The notes under the pieces: model-generated
What the model was told of the DNA's origin: nothing
The model's database searches: none
The model's input: the letters and a program-made list of their open reading frames with translations, nothing else
In this document: in pieces, positions 23,137-34,371 of the stretch
Position numbering within the stretch: position 1 is the first letter of the stretch
How the letters are laid out: every line of letters begins with the position of its first letter
Position numbers and translations under genes: made by a program
NCBI GenBank assembly: GCA_015680905.1
Contig: CM027385.1
Coordinates: 77,893,501-77,957,500, forward strand
Length of the DNA: 64,000 bases
Direction of reading: 5' to 3'
DNA from: Coptis chinensis
Taxonomy: Eukaryota; Streptophyta; Magnoliopsida; Ranunculales; Ranunculaceae

Positions 23137-24440
23137 AAAATTCTGGAAAGAAGCAGGCCCCAATTTAATTTCTATGGTGAAAGAATTCTTTCTATATGGA
23201 TCATTTACAAAGGAGATTAATCAGACATATATTATATTGATCCCAAGATTGGCAACCCAACCAAGCGGGACATTTTCGTCCAATCACCTTATAAATGTCA
23301 CCTACAAGGTCATCTCTAAAATAATGGTGAACAGATCATGACCTATACTTGCAAGCTCGATTAGCCCAAATCAAAGTGCCTTTCTACCGGAAGATTAATA
23401 CATGACAATGTTCTTCTTGCCCATGAGGCTTTTCATCGATTAGAGCCAAGTCAAATAGAAAGCATCACCACTATGCTCTAAAATTTGACATGCAAAAGCC
23501 TATGATCGACCGAATGGAATTTCATCAAAGAAGTGTTAGCAAGGTTTGGATTTCATGACCAATGGGTACAACGGATGATGTTCGATTACCACTCCTTCTT
23601 GTGCGGTCCCGATTAATGGTACACCTTCGGGTTTTTCACACCCACTTGTGGCATCCGCCCGAGAGACCCTTTATCGCCTTTATATTTTTATCCTTTGTCT
23701 TGGAAGTATTATCGTTAAAGTTACACCAGCTGCTGACTTTAAAAAAGGTGAGAGGACTCAAAATCGCCGCAAATTGTGAGCCATTAAGCCATTTGATGTA
23801 TGCAGATGATCTCTTAATTTTTGCAAAAGCTGACCTTAAAGAGTCTCATGAGATTGATACAGCCATTCAGTCATATTGTAACATATCTGGACAGAAGATT
23901 AATAGATCAAAATCTCAACTAATACATCACAAAGCCATGCCACGAGAACTTATACATCAGCTACATAGTCTGCATCATGTACCTTGTACCACAAGGTTCC
24001 CGAATTATCTGGGAGTGCCATCCATTCTGGGAAGAGCGTCTATAGATCATTTTGCTCCTTTAACTCAAAGATTTCAATCTCGACTTGCTGGATGGAAATC
24101 AGCACTACTATCAAAGGGGAGACTGACATTAATCAATTACGTTTCTAACAGCTTTTACCAACTCATGTGATGTCGTGTATATCGTCTTCCGGTGTATATT
24201 ATAGAAGAATTGGATAGGTACGTAAAGTGTTTCTTCTGAATCATGAGAGGAATCACCGCAAAATGCATTACTTCTCATGGCAATTGGCATGCGGGCCGGT
24301 CTCCCAAGGAGGTTTGGGTATTAAGGATCTCGAAGTTCAAAATGTTGCAACCATTAGGAAAACAAGCTTGGTCTCTTCTACAACCAAGCACTATGTGGGC
24401 AACTTACATGCAAGCAAAATATTTTCCAAATAAAAACTTT
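23060..24440 (+). pseudogene. LINE ORF2, reverse transcriptase part
   Basis: SFKSPGPDGFQSIFYKKFW opens the RT palm, and the catalytic YADD box is intact at 23799-23810 (LMYADDLLIFAK). The downstream thumb motifs (GQKINRSKSQ, YLGVPS, LSKGRLTLINYV) are present. At least four frame changes or stops occur between 23341 and 24440, so no single RT can be made. Confidence 0.8.
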
Positions 24441-24505
24441 CTCGAGCCCGGTCCTCCCTAAAAAGTGCATCTATTGCGTGGAAGTCCATATATAAACTGA
24501 GGCAT

Positions 24506-25951
24506 TTGTTGGCTCACGGCATTCGCTGGCAGATTGGGGATGGAATGAAGGTACGAGCATGGGTTGATTCATGGGTCCCTGATACCCCAATCCCACTAAC
24601 TCTTTTACCTCAACCACCGGAATGTAATCTTGACCGAGTGGCTGATTTTATTGACCCTGTTCAACGTTGTTGGAAACATGAGCTTGTTATTAACAATTGG
24701 CCTGAAAATTATGCTCGCAGAATCCTGTCTCTCGCCCTAAGATTCCAACCACAAGAAGATACCCGTTTCTGGGCACCGGATAAACATGGAGTTTACACTG
24801 TCAAGAGCGCATATACCATTGTCACGAAGTCGATTCAAAATGATGATGTTCATTACGCTCCTTTTTATAAGAGATTATGGTCCATGAAGGTACCATATAA
24901 GCTACGTTTCTTCATTTGGCAAGGTACCCAAGCTGTTATCCCAACTGCTGATTTTTTGGCCTCTAGAAATTTTCTGGTTGATCCTATCTGCTATCTTTGT
25001 GCTCAACAAGATGAGTCACTTTTCCATTTATTTGCCGAATGTCCATTTACTCGGGCAATTTGGTATGGCGCCAATTTATCTCAAGTCATTAATTCAGCTC
25101 AAAGACTCCACTTTAAGTCTTGGTTGTTACATATATACCAGTATGTAAACCATAATAAGGAGGCGGAGTATTTGCAAACGCTTTTCACTTCGATTATGTG
25201 GTTCATATGGCTAGAGAGAAACAAATATCGTTTCCATCCAACAACCGGACCACCCAACCCTTCGGAGCTTATCCAAAAAGCACGAAAGTTTACAACTGAG
25301 ATTATCAGAGTGCATTCATCTGCCACCACAAATGATCAGGAGGTATCACCTATTGCTATCTCTTGGCAATCACCACCTTCTACACACCTAAAATTCAATG
25401 TGGATGGATCGTCTTATGGTAATCCAGGCCCCTCAGGAGCAGGAGGTGTATTAAGGAATACTGATGGTGCCTTCCTTCTAGGATTCGCTACACCAATCTC
25501 TAGAGGATCAACTCTACTAGCTGAATCGACTGCCTTGAGAACTAGTTTATATTTAGCTCATAAGCTAAACATGGAAAATGTGATATTTGAGACGGACTCA
25601 CAATATCTGTATAACTGCATTGTGAAGACTTCTCACCAAATCCCTTGGGAGATTCAAGCAGTTATCACAGACATCAAGGAGCTACTTGCAGCAAACACAA
25701 GTTTTCAACTTTGCTGGAGCTACAGAGAGAGCAATTTTGTGGCTGACAAGTTTGCTAAATTTGGATCAGATCAGGCGGCTAATCATAATTGGTGGTTAAA
25801 CCCCACTCCCACTCGGCAGCATCTACCTGTAGAGTTATCTCAGCTTTCTCTTGGAGATACATCGGTATGGTGCAATATAGCACCTACTTTTGTGTCTGTT
25901 TTACTGTTTAACGACAAAACTGCTGTATGTACATATAGAAACATAAGATAA
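24506..25951 (+). CDS. LINE ORF2 C-terminal part: zinc-binding domain and RNase H
   Basis: The last 481 codons of ORF2 are still one open frame with no ATG at its beginning (first codon of the open stretch is TTG), so it is a remnant of a larger protein. It contains the RT-associated zinc domain (PYKLRFFIWQG, CYLCAQQDESLFHLFAEC) and an RNase H with all four acidic residues (FNVDGSSYGNPG; AESTALR; FETDSQYLYN; NFVADKFAKF). RNase H removes the RNA strand during cDNA synthesis. It is unlikely to be expressed on its own. Confidence 0.8.
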   Translation: MLAHGIRWQIGDGMKVRAWVDSWVPDTPIPLTLLPQPPECNLDRVADFIDPVQRCWKHELVINNWPENYARRILSLALRFQPQEDTRFWAPDKHGVYTVKSAYTIVTKSIQNDDVHYAPFYKRLWSMKVPYKLRFFIWQGTQAVIPTADFLASRNFLVDPICYLCAQQDESLFHLFAECPFTRAIWYGANLSQVINSAQRLHFKSWLLHIYQYVNHNKEAEYLQTLFTSIMWFIWLERNKYRFHPTTGPPNPSELIQKARKFTTEIIRVHSSATTNDQEVSPIAISWQSPPSTHLKFNVDGSSYGNPGPSGAGGVLRNTDGAFLLGFATPISRGSTLLAESTALRTSLYLAHKLNMENVIFETDSQYLYNCIVKTSHQIPWEIQAVITDIKELLAANTSFQLCWSYRESNFVADKFAKFGSDQAANHNWWLNPTPTRQHLPVELSQLSLGDTSVWCNIAPTFVSVLLFNDKTAVCTYRNIR

Positions 25952-25975
25952 ATAAACCGCAGTTACCAAAAAAAA

Positions 25976-25987
25976 AACTTGAATGAA
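25976..25987 (+). repeat. LINE target-site duplication, right
   Basis: AACTTGAATGAA directly after the A-run; identical to 19705-19716. Confidence 0.75.
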
Positions 25988-26546
25988 ATAACGAGACTTG
26001 TGATTCAGAATTTTGATCGTTTCTCAAATGCAATACTTACTATCTAGTCCCCCCTCCCCCCCCCCCCGCCTTCTTTCCTTGTGTGTGTGTGTGTGTGGCA
26101 ATATGTTTTTGTTGTGAGAATAAAAGAGTCTACCCTGCTGAACTCTTCACATATATACATTGCTTCTAGAGAGTTGAACTTAACTTTACTATTTGGACAA
26201 AGTTTAACGTACCAATTCTTTCTATTAGGTATACCAAAGCGTTAGGGGCATGCTGTTACTAGTTATTTTCAATGTGGTATAGTAGCAGCTTCTCTTAAGT
26301 AGTTGAATTTCACATTGAAAATGTAATACAAATTCATGAAACGTACAGCTAATGATTGAGCTATTCTGTATACCACTTACTCTGATTTTTAGTAATATCC
26401 TCTTGAAGTTTGATGATTTAGAGATTCATATAATTACTAACTCGAATTGTAAACTGAAGTAAAATAGATTCATCCGTTCATCAGCAGGAAATTCAACAAT
26501 TACTCATTCCCATTTGCTCTTTAAACTTTCTCATATAGTAGTAAGT
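25988..26546. other. intergenic spacer with poly-C and (GT)n runs
   Basis: Contains a C-rich run (about 26048-26068) and a short (GT)n at about 26080-26096. No gene seen. Confidence 0.5.
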
Positions 26547-26819
26547 TCAACCTCTACATTGAATTCTTGTAGACGTCCTAGCTGCAATGTTATATTTTCC
26601 ACCGGCATCAGATTCTAGACTGATTGATATCCCTTCAACAAATTCGTACGATTGAATATCGTTATTGTCTGCTAGCTCCAATAAATTGTAATAGAGTTTT
26701 TGCTGAGAAAGTGGAATGTCCAAGGTTTGTTCTATGGTCTGTTTCAGTTGCAAAATGGTCGTTGATACCGATACTTCCATTGAGTACTGTGACATTCCTG
26801 TATTAAGGAAGAGCTTCAT
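26547..26819 (-). CDS. small ubiquitin-like domain protein
   Basis: 90 aa from the ATG at 26819, consisting of one ubiquitin-like fold: MKLFLNTG start, MEVSVSTTILQLKQ helix region, DIPLSQQKLYYN and NNDIQSYEFVEGISISLE, aligning end to end with ubiquitin. There is no C-terminal Gly-Gly at the end of the fold; the tail is basic (AARTSTRIQCRG). So it is not a conjugated modifier but a ubiquitin-like domain, either a small gene or one exon of a larger gene or pseudogene. No close partner seen. Confidence 0.5.
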   Translation of the reverse strand: MKLFLNTGMSQYSMEVSVSTTILQLKQTIEQTLDIPLSQQKLYYNLLELADNNDIQSYEFVEGISISLESDAGGKYNIAARTSTRIQCRG

Positions 26820-26828
26820 AATTTCCAA

Positions 26829-27402
26829 AATCAGTTTATGCTTGGCAATGAGAATGAAAGTTAGATAAATGTAATTTGATCTTGAAATTCATAGTTTCTC
26901 TCTAACATGATTAGGATGTGGGATTACTTATAATCTGCATATATAAAGTACATACAACATACCATATTTGTGTCATGCTCTCACATTTCTTATGATACTA
27001 GTACATTCATGGACATAGCACCTTGCCTCTAGTCCTGACACCCGAGTGTTCCTTTTTGTGAAATCAAATGCCAACAGCCATATTGTACTACTCGTATCAT
27101 ATCCCTTGAGTGAAATAGAGTCTCTTTTAAGAGTTTCAGGATCACCAAATCCAGAATATAGCACGTTCGTCGCAAGGAAATTTCTCAAACTATATTTTTT
27201 TATTAAAACCATTGGGCCTAGAGCGCTCCCACAATATGACTCAAAGATGATAAACCCAGTCCATTAACAAACCTACTAATTTAAGAAAACCAAGGGAATT
27301 AGTAGAAACTTACCAAACTAGATGCTAAAAAGATTCATAAGATACGTACTTAAATATAAATTCTCATATTGTGTCCAGAGTCCCTTTTCTTCCTATTCTC
27401 CA
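26829..27402. other. intergenic region upstream of the F-box gene
   Basis: Divergent spacer between the - strand ubiquitin-like ORF and the + strand F-box gene, so both could share promoter sequence. A TATAAATT-like motif lies about 45 bases before the F-box ATG. An in-frame extension of 27 codons exists upstream of 27403 but lacks similarity to F-box proteins. Confidence 0.35.
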
Positions 27403-28452
27403 ATGTCACGTCTTCCCCACATTCCAAGCGAACTATTCTTTGATATCATCCCAAGTTTACCAATCAAGACTCTTGCGCGTTTCAGGTGCCTATCTAAATT
27501 CTGGAATAACTTCATTTCAGAATCTTATGTTTTCAGTAAGCATGTCAGTTACTCTGAGAATCTTAAAATCATGCTTAGAATCTCCAATCTCTTTCACATC
27601 TTAGGTTTCGAATCATCGGGCAAGGTCGGTATTACAATTGCGATGTCTCGTGAAGATCAGTCTTCTTTAGTTGTTTTGGGTTCTTGCAATGGCCTATTGT
27701 GTATAACATATGAACTAGGGAATCTTAAGAAGGTGTGTTACTTATGGAATCCATGGACTGGAGAATTCTTCGAGTTGCCTAATTATAAATTTTCGATGGC
27801 ACTTGGAGTAGGTTACAAGCCTAGTGTAAATGATTACATTGTTTTAAGCATCGAGAGGCATACTACAATCAATTGCCGTGGCTTTTCAAGAGTTAGTGGA
27901 TTCTCTCTAGCTACTAATTTATGGAGATGGATCATAGACATTCCTTATAGAGTTCAACCAAAACCCGGGGTACTTGTCAGTGGTGCACTTCATTGGTTAG
28001 CGGTGAGTAGCTGGACTAGCTCCGACACTTTTAACTTAGTGATTGCATTCAACATTGCGAGGGAAACAGTTCACGAGGTACCACTGCCTAATTTTAAGTA
28101 TTATAACGAATTCAACATGGATGTCGCGGAGTTAGCTGGGGAACTTTGTTTTGTTTGCTATTATAAAACCAGTGTTGAGGCATGGCTGATGAAGGACTAC
28201 GGTGTGAAAGAGTCTTGGACTAGATTGTTTAACATCAAAGAATTTATAGGTGGAGTATATATCAAAGAATTAATACCCTTATGTTTTACCAAGGATGGTG
28301 CGCTTCTACTACGTTTGGATTACAGATATTTGGTTGTGTATGACCCAAACATCGTAGGATTATGGTTTTCCCATATTCCAGGCATTTGGCTGTCTGATAA
28401 CTTTGATACCATAACCTGCTACACTCAAAGTGCAGTTCGACTCAAGCCGTGA
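27403..28452 (+). CDS. F-box protein with F-box-associated domain (FBA, CPR30 type)
   Basis: 349 aa, single exon. The F-box is at residues about 3-45 (LPHIPSELFFDIIPSLPI, RFRCLSKFWNNF), binding SKP1 in an SCF E3 ligase. The FBA domain covers about 95-320 (GSCNGLLCI; LWNPWTGEFFELP; GVGYKPSVNDY; SGALHWLAV; EVPLPNF; AWLMKDYGVKESWTRLF), which recruits the substrate. I chose the ATG at 27403 because it stands 2-3 residues before the F-box; an upstream ATG in frame (27322) would add 27 residues with no family match. Length fits the family. It is a tandem relative of the F-box pseudogene at 13439-19637. The substrate cannot be told. Confidence 0.88.
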   Translation: MSRLPHIPSELFFDIIPSLPIKTLARFRCLSKFWNNFISESYVFSKHVSYSENLKIMLRISNLFHILGFESSGKVGITIAMSREDQSSLVVLGSCNGLLCITYELGNLKKVCYLWNPWTGEFFELPNYKFSMALGVGYKPSVNDYIVLSIERHTTINCRGFSRVSGFSLATNLWRWIIDIPYRVQPKPGVLVSGALHWLAVSSWTSSDTFNLVIAFNIARETVHEVPLPNFKYYNEFNMDVAELAGELCFVCYYKTSVEAWLMKDYGVKESWTRLFNIKEFIGGVYIKELIPLCFTKDGALLLRLDYRYLVVYDPNIVGLWFSHIPGIWLSDNFDTITCYTQSAVRLKP

Positions 28453-29065
28453 GCTCAATAAAATTACTTTTGATTTGATATTCTTATCTTTATGTGCAGT
28501 ATAGTTAGGCAAGCGAAAGTAGTTCGACGTTTTCTTGTCCACTGTATAGTATATTTTCAAGTCGATATTTAATCTTTTGAGTAGCATTTGTTAATTTTGA
28601 GTGCTATTATCCTTCACTTTAACAACTGCTGAATAATATGCTAATATAAACTGCTGCATATCACCATCGAGCATTAGTACTACAACAGCAACAAACTCAC
28701 AAGATTGAAAATCCACTGATATAATCCAAGCCCAATCCAAGTATCCAACAACATGCTTACTCATACTAAAAATTTCAGAAACAAAAACTTATCAAGCCGG
28801 CTAGAAATCGCAGTTGTATAAAAATCTAAAAGTACATACAGTATAAATCTAAACTGCACCACCCCTAACTTTCATATTGTGTTGATGGGTATATAATCCG
28901 TTTTGACACAGTAACAGTTTTATCTTGGTGATTGAAAACTGCGAGTATGTACAAAGTCAGTCTCACATGTACAAGTTAACGTGTTAGAGAATGTCAATTA
29001 CTTCTCGGGAACAAGTCTCATCCACCTCTGGTTTCAGCAGCGACCATGCTCTGAAAACTCTAGTT
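28453..29065. other. convergent 3' spacer between F-box and seipin genes
   Basis: The two genes end toward each other here. AT-rich, with the 3' UTRs of both. No other feature. Confidence 0.4.
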
Positions 29066-31332
29066 TCAGCTGCTTACCACTGGGGAAACAGAGGTTTGAG
29101 GAGCATTGCTAGTAGAAGAACGGCCTGGTCTTAGTGTTGGAATAAGAATTGGTCTACAACAAAGTAGTACTAGCATCAACTCCATCGTAAATGACACCAT
29201 ACTGATCCAGATAAATATTGTTCTCTTCCAGTACCAAAGAATCCTTTTCAACAGAGGGAGTTCAGATTCAAGAAGAAGGGATGTACCATATATTTCAGGT
29301 AAACCAGCACCAGACCTGTATTCAGCTCGTTGTTCAAGGATCACCCTTATGCAAGAAGTTGGCTTATATCCTTCACTAAAGCCTCTCATCCTAATTTTCA
29401 GAACTTGAGCTTCAGATGAGTAGCCACCCAGGAGAGGTACACTCTTGAGGAAGATCTCCAGGTAACGTATAAGATGACTTTTAAACTGCAGCATGCAGGG
29501 ATGCCTTGAACTTGCAGTGACTTGACCATTTTCAGACAGGAAGTCTACCCTTACCTTCAGGCAAAAAATATTAGAGTCAAAAGTGATTCCCATCACAAAA
29601 ATACAAGAAAAAACAACAAAACTGAAAAGACATACAATTAAGAAAGTATTTGTACATGAACACCAATAAGATATATAGATCCCTGATCTGCAATTCTAAA
29701 CCTAAGTGAGCGAAATCTAAATTATATAAGCATAAACAATTGTTTCCCGTCTTTTAGTTCATTAAGTGACTATTAAGCAACAAACATATGTGGAACTATT
29801 AACAACTCACTATGATCCATGGAAATATATGACACTCACCACGAAAGACATTATGACAGTAAGGTTTACATTGTAGAAGATATATTAACGATCTTTGCTG
29901 ACTATGCCTCACGAGCGAAACGTTCCGCCTCACCCCAGACACACTTTCTAACCCAATGAACCTCAAATTAGTGACTTTCAAATTCAATTCTTCCTTAATA
30001 TGTAAGATTTCTGAAAAATTCTATCGGTTTCATTATGTTGTTGTCATTGGTCACCATAACTGATTTCACTATTGTCAAGAGGAAAAAAGTCTCAAGAAGA
30101 TTCCAAAGAAGTGTTGAAATTCCTAATTGTTGAACATGATGCAGATACAAATGAGGAAAAAAGTCTCTAGAAGAACTGTTGAAATTCCCAATTGTTGAAC
30201 ATGATGCAGATACAAAATAATTTCTGTGAACAGCAAGCTTATTGATGTGTAGAGTATGACATTCTTATGCTTTCCTAATTGCAGTCTCTAGTTCAATAAC
30301 ATCAAAATGTAATCCAAAGATATATTGCGTCATACAAATATTAACAACAAGTAAATGTACACCAGCACAAATCGCAACTTAACCATGACCCAAAGTGACG
30401 CAAAGAATTACCTGGAAAATACCAAGTTTCCGGTTATAATCAGATTCAGGCATCGTTAACAACACCGTAAGCTGCAACTTGTGATTAGGTGGCAAAACAC
30501 GAAACCCCGCTACATTCTTCGCAATGCCATCTTGATACTTCACACCAGTATAAACACTTGGACAAGATATAATCGGAACCAACGCCACCGGACTAGTTCT
30601 AGTATAATCAAAATTCAAACTCTCTACCAACTGCATTGGCTCCTCGACTAAACACCGCATAACAAACCCCCCTACCAAAAACCCACTCACAAGTAACCCA
30701 AACAACACAACACATATATAAATCGACCAAACGAATCCCCAACCAAATTTCATCACTAGTTTGGCAATCGAGTTCTGCCCCTTAACTTTTTCAAACAAAA
30801 AAGGAGCAACTGTCTCACTAAACAAACCCCATACTCTATATGACTTCTTCAACATTTTTCTTTTAACTTGTTTTAATGTCTTACATGGGTCAATTATTAA
30901 CATAACAAAACAATATGAAATCCAAATAGGTAAACTAATAAAACTAATCAATAAACTAACTTGAAAACCAATAGCTTTAAGCACTAAACCTGCTAAATAC
31001 ACCAGAAAACTCGATGACGCCAGCGAATTCTCCGTAAAAATCTCTTCTTTTGATGTCTCAGTTGATTCTACATCACTTTTAAGCATACCATTTTTCTCAT
31101 TTGAGGAAATTTCATCAGATTGAGTGGTGATTTGACGTTTGATTAATATATCAGCTCGTTCTTGCATTGAGGAACTGAGCTGAGAAATGTTTGATATTTC
31201 GGTGGAATTTTCTTCTTCTGGGGATTCGGGATTTGAGGTGCAGTCAAGGAATGGGAAGTCTTCGAATGAGTCGAAATACTGATCATCTTCTTCATTGAGG
31301 GTAGTTGTGGAATTTGGTTGTTTTTCTTCCAT
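29066..31332 (-). CDS. seipin-like lipid-droplet protein, two exons
   Basis: Minus strand, exon 1 31332-30412, intron 30411-29555 (GT-AG), exon 2 29554-29066; 469 aa. Seipins sit in the ER membrane, form rings at ER-lipid droplet contacts and control droplet size and number. An acidic N-terminal extension (1-105) precedes hydrophobic stretches (about 107-147) typical of plant seipin 2/3; the conserved first core membrane helix is at about 197-222 (WGFVWSIYICVVLFGLLVSG), the luminal lipid-binding domain follows (SPVALVPIISCPSVYTG; GIAKNVAGFRV; KLQLTVLLTMPESDYNRKLGIFQ split across the exon end), and the last helix is at about 419-441 (IFIWISMVSFTMELMLVLLC). Length lies between Arabidopsis seipin 1 and seipins 2/3. 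Apparently intact. Confidence 0.88.
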
Positions 31333-31576
31333 TGAGGAGAATTGAAGGAGTGGGGGTTTTGGTAAATTAACATTCGAGGAAGAAAGAAAGGAGGGAAGTT
31401 AGTTGACGAGGCAAAGCTGTTAAAAGCTAAAAAGAGGGAATATATGAAGATGTGGCTTTATTGGGCTTCTGCCCCATTCTGGTTTAAGGATAAGAAAACA
31501 AATTCTGAAATGGGCTGGACAAGTCGGCGCAATTTAGCTAATTGGTTGTCTTCGGAAGTTCGGAACAATGTGCTGG

Positions 31577-32233
31577 TACTGGTGGCAAATGGGCCGGGCC
31601 GGGCCCTCAATGAAGCCTTCATTCTTTGAGGGCCGGGTTGGGTCGGGCCAGCCCTACTCTCATTTATCTCGAGGGCCGGGTCAGGTCGGGCCAATGCTTA
31701 AATCTCGAAGCCTTTACCCGTCTCTCAACCCTTTTGAAAGGGCTTGAGGGCCAAACGTGAGGGCCGAATACTATGTTATACATTTGATTTACAAAATAAA
31801 TTTAGAAACATTAGTTAAAAATGATAAAATCGAATGCACTTAACAATTAAACTTTCAAACTACTAAATTTTTTTTGTTAAAGTTGTATTAGTCAATTAAG
31901 ATTAATTAAATTTATTTCATAAAATATTATAATGGAATTATAAGATTGGCAAACTTAATAGATAAACGTTCTTTTAAGTGATTTTTAGCATATTAATGCT
32001 AAAATAAAATATATTGTAAAAAATTTTATTAAAGTATGTGTAATAAATGTTGAGGGCCTAATGAAGGTCGGGCTTAAGTTTCAAAGTCAATGCCCTTACC
32101 CTCCCCTCAAAGGCTTGAGGGGTAGGGTAGCCCAAAATTTAATGTGTGAGGGCCTTATTTTGAGGGCTTTTTCGGCCTTGGGCCCGGGCGGAGCGGGCAG
32201 GCTAAGGGTTTGAAGGCCATTTTGACACCCCTA
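31577..32233. mobile_element. hAT-like non-autonomous element, GC-rich ends
   Basis: Left end TACTGGTGGCAAATGGGCC and right end (reverse complement) TAGGGGTGTCAAAATGGCC form degenerate inverted ends. Flanks TGTGCTGG (31569-31576) and TGTATTGG (32234-32241) are an 8 bp target duplication with two mismatches. The outer parts are rich in GGGCCGGGC and CTCAAGCCC-type motifs in both orientations; the core is AT-rich. No transposase. Confidence 0.55.
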
Positions 32234-32461
32234 TGTATTGGTGAGTTGTCACTCCACGAAAATTGTTCATTTGAGGCAATCAAACTCGCCTATGCATCAT
32301 CAAAAAACACTAGCCATTGTTCATGCGGTATCCACGTGGACTCTACCGTTTTTTTTTGTGTTTTTTTTTTTTTTTTTATTAAAATTTATAAACGTTACAT
32401 TACTATTTTGCCCCTCAAAAAGTAAAAATAAAAAATAAAAAAACTATGAAATGTCTAAAAT

Positions 32462-33318
32462 CAAGGCCAGCTCAAGTCAAGATGTGGCCTTAGGCAATGC
32501 CTTTATTTGCGAGACCTTTATTTCCTAGGCCATCTATAATCACCAAAAAAAAATCACTATATATTCACAATTTTATTATAAATTAATAGCCAAAATCTAA
32601 TATCAACGAAAATGACAATAATGTAACCAAATAAACATCAAAACTATAAATAAATAAAATAATAGATTCATATTGAAATTTAAAAAAAAAAAAAATTTCA
32701 CAAGAACTGTGAGTATTAGATGATGAATAAATGATTAATCGTTTAGAACTGAAAGAGTGAAATTGACAAATGGTTAACTTGAAATTGGTGAAATAGAACA
32801 AGTGAGAGAAAAAGATTTAATAAGAGAAGTGTAATGGCAATTTCTTTAATTAAGAGAGAAGAAGAAAATGCATAGAACGTGGGATTTCCCCATTTATTTT
32901 TATTCTTCTAATGAAACAATTTGAAATGAGCACACTCCTACAAAAACTGAAATTACTATGGGCTTGTAGCCATTGGATTTATATTAATATTTCAAGATGT
33001 CATTTGTGCGGTGGACTATTCATTATCGAAAAATAAATAAAAAAATAAAAAAACTATTGGATTGTATACACTCCAAATTAATTCATTCCCAAATTTAATG
33101 CGTGGATAGAAAACTCATTTGTGAAGAAATTGACTATCATATCTTTTTTGGTATTTTTTTCTTTATAAAATTTGGTAATAATAAACAAATATGTCTTTTT
33201 TGGAGTTTTTTTCTTTATAAAATTAGATAATAATAAACAAATATGTGGATAAATTAGAAAATATGAGGCCTTCCAAATTTGAGGCCTTAGGAGCCGCCTA
33301 AGGGTTGAGCCGACACTG
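32462..33318. mobile_element. hAT-like non-autonomous element with perfect 8 bp duplication
   Basis: The left end CAAGGCCAGCTCAAG and right end (reverse complement) CAGTGTCGGCTCAAC are imperfect inverted ends. The element is flanked by identical TCTAAAAT at 32454-32461 and 33319-33326. Sub-terminal GAGGCC / TTAGGC motifs recur at both ends (GTGGCCTTAGGCAATGCC; GAGGCCTTAGGAGCCGCC). 857 bp, interior AT-rich, no coding. Confidence 0.75.
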
Positions 33319-33326
33319 TCTAAAAT

Positions 33327-34267
33327 GTCTTTAGAACGTACATCAAAACACTATTCATCATACCCCATATTTTTCTAATATGGTAAGATAAAATGTGTCT
33401 TCATGTAAAGTTAAAAATAAAAAATAAACATAATTGTTGTGTTTCACTATATAAGTGTTTTAAAACATCTAAATCCCAGTGACCCAGTCCAACCTTATTT
33501 ACACCCCTGCCTCGTGGCTCCTAACCTAATCCATGCTTTTCTGAGTTTCTAAGAAAAAAAAGGAAATGCCCATTTTCATTTGAATTTGTCATAAATCACT
33601 CAAATCAAATTTTAACATTTAATTGGGGTTATCTTGGACACACCCATCAAAACACTCTCGGACTCCAACTTTAAAATAAATAAATAAAATTATTTAAGAC
33701 ATATTTAGGTTCCTAAATTATCTTTTTTTTTATTAGGCCTACGCAAGAGACCAAGACAAAACAAGTCATTTACTTATTCTTCTTTCTTTAAAAAAAAAAT
33801 AAAGAATGTTTTTGAGTTCTTCTCCAATAATTTAGCTCGCTCTTCTCTCATCAATAAGCATGATTACAAATCAATAACTAATTATTTTGAATTCTAAAGT
33901 GCAAGATTACAAGGCCATGTGTTGTTGCTCCTGTTTGTTCCGAATGAATTTGGGAGATATTATTGGATTGAAGCGGTTATTGGTTATTGGAGTATGACAA
34001 AACCTTTAGTTAGTTATGGGGGGTTATTGGGGTATGGCAAAAACTTTAGTTAGTTATGGGGTATGGGAGTGGTTTTATGGGTGTGTCTTTAATTGTCCAT
34101 GTTATTAATGTGTTTTGAGGAAATATCGAAAAAAGCTATCCGGTTAATAAAATATATGGATAAAATTTGCGAACTTTAAGGAGCAAAATTTGGATATATC
34201 TATCTATCTAGGAAAGTTTTTTTTCCCGATAATGTAGGAAAGTTGAGTATAATAGGATTCTTTTATG
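33327..34267. other. upstream region of NIP-B
   Basis: AT-rich. It contains a direct repeat of TTATTGGGGTATGGCAAAA(C) and related copies around 33985-34070. No gene seen. Confidence 0.35.
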
Positions 34268-34275
34268 TATAAAAA
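34268..34275 (+). promoter_or_regulatory. TATA box of NIP-B
   Basis: TATAAAAA lies 104 bases upstream of the NIP-B ATG. Confidence 0.4.
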
Positions 34276-34371
34276 TGAGGGGTACTAAACACTCAGTAAC
34301 TTCGTTTCCACATTTAGCGAGAAAGAAAGACTGTTTTACTGTTTCGTTATTTTTTTTTGTGAAGACTAGCT

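Larger units (their letters stand above)
19717..25975 (+). mobile_element. full-length, inactivated L1-type LINE
   Basis: A 6.26 kb element bounded by a 12 bp target duplication, with a 5' leader (19717-20109), ORF1 (DUF4283 and zinc knuckle), ORF2 (endonuclease, reverse transcriptase, zinc-binding domain, RNase H) and an A-run just before the right duplication. The order matches plant L1 elements that carry a C-terminal RNase H. ORF2 is broken by stops and frameshifts in the endonuclease start and RT. It inserted just downstream of the F-box pseudogene. Confidence 0.85.
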
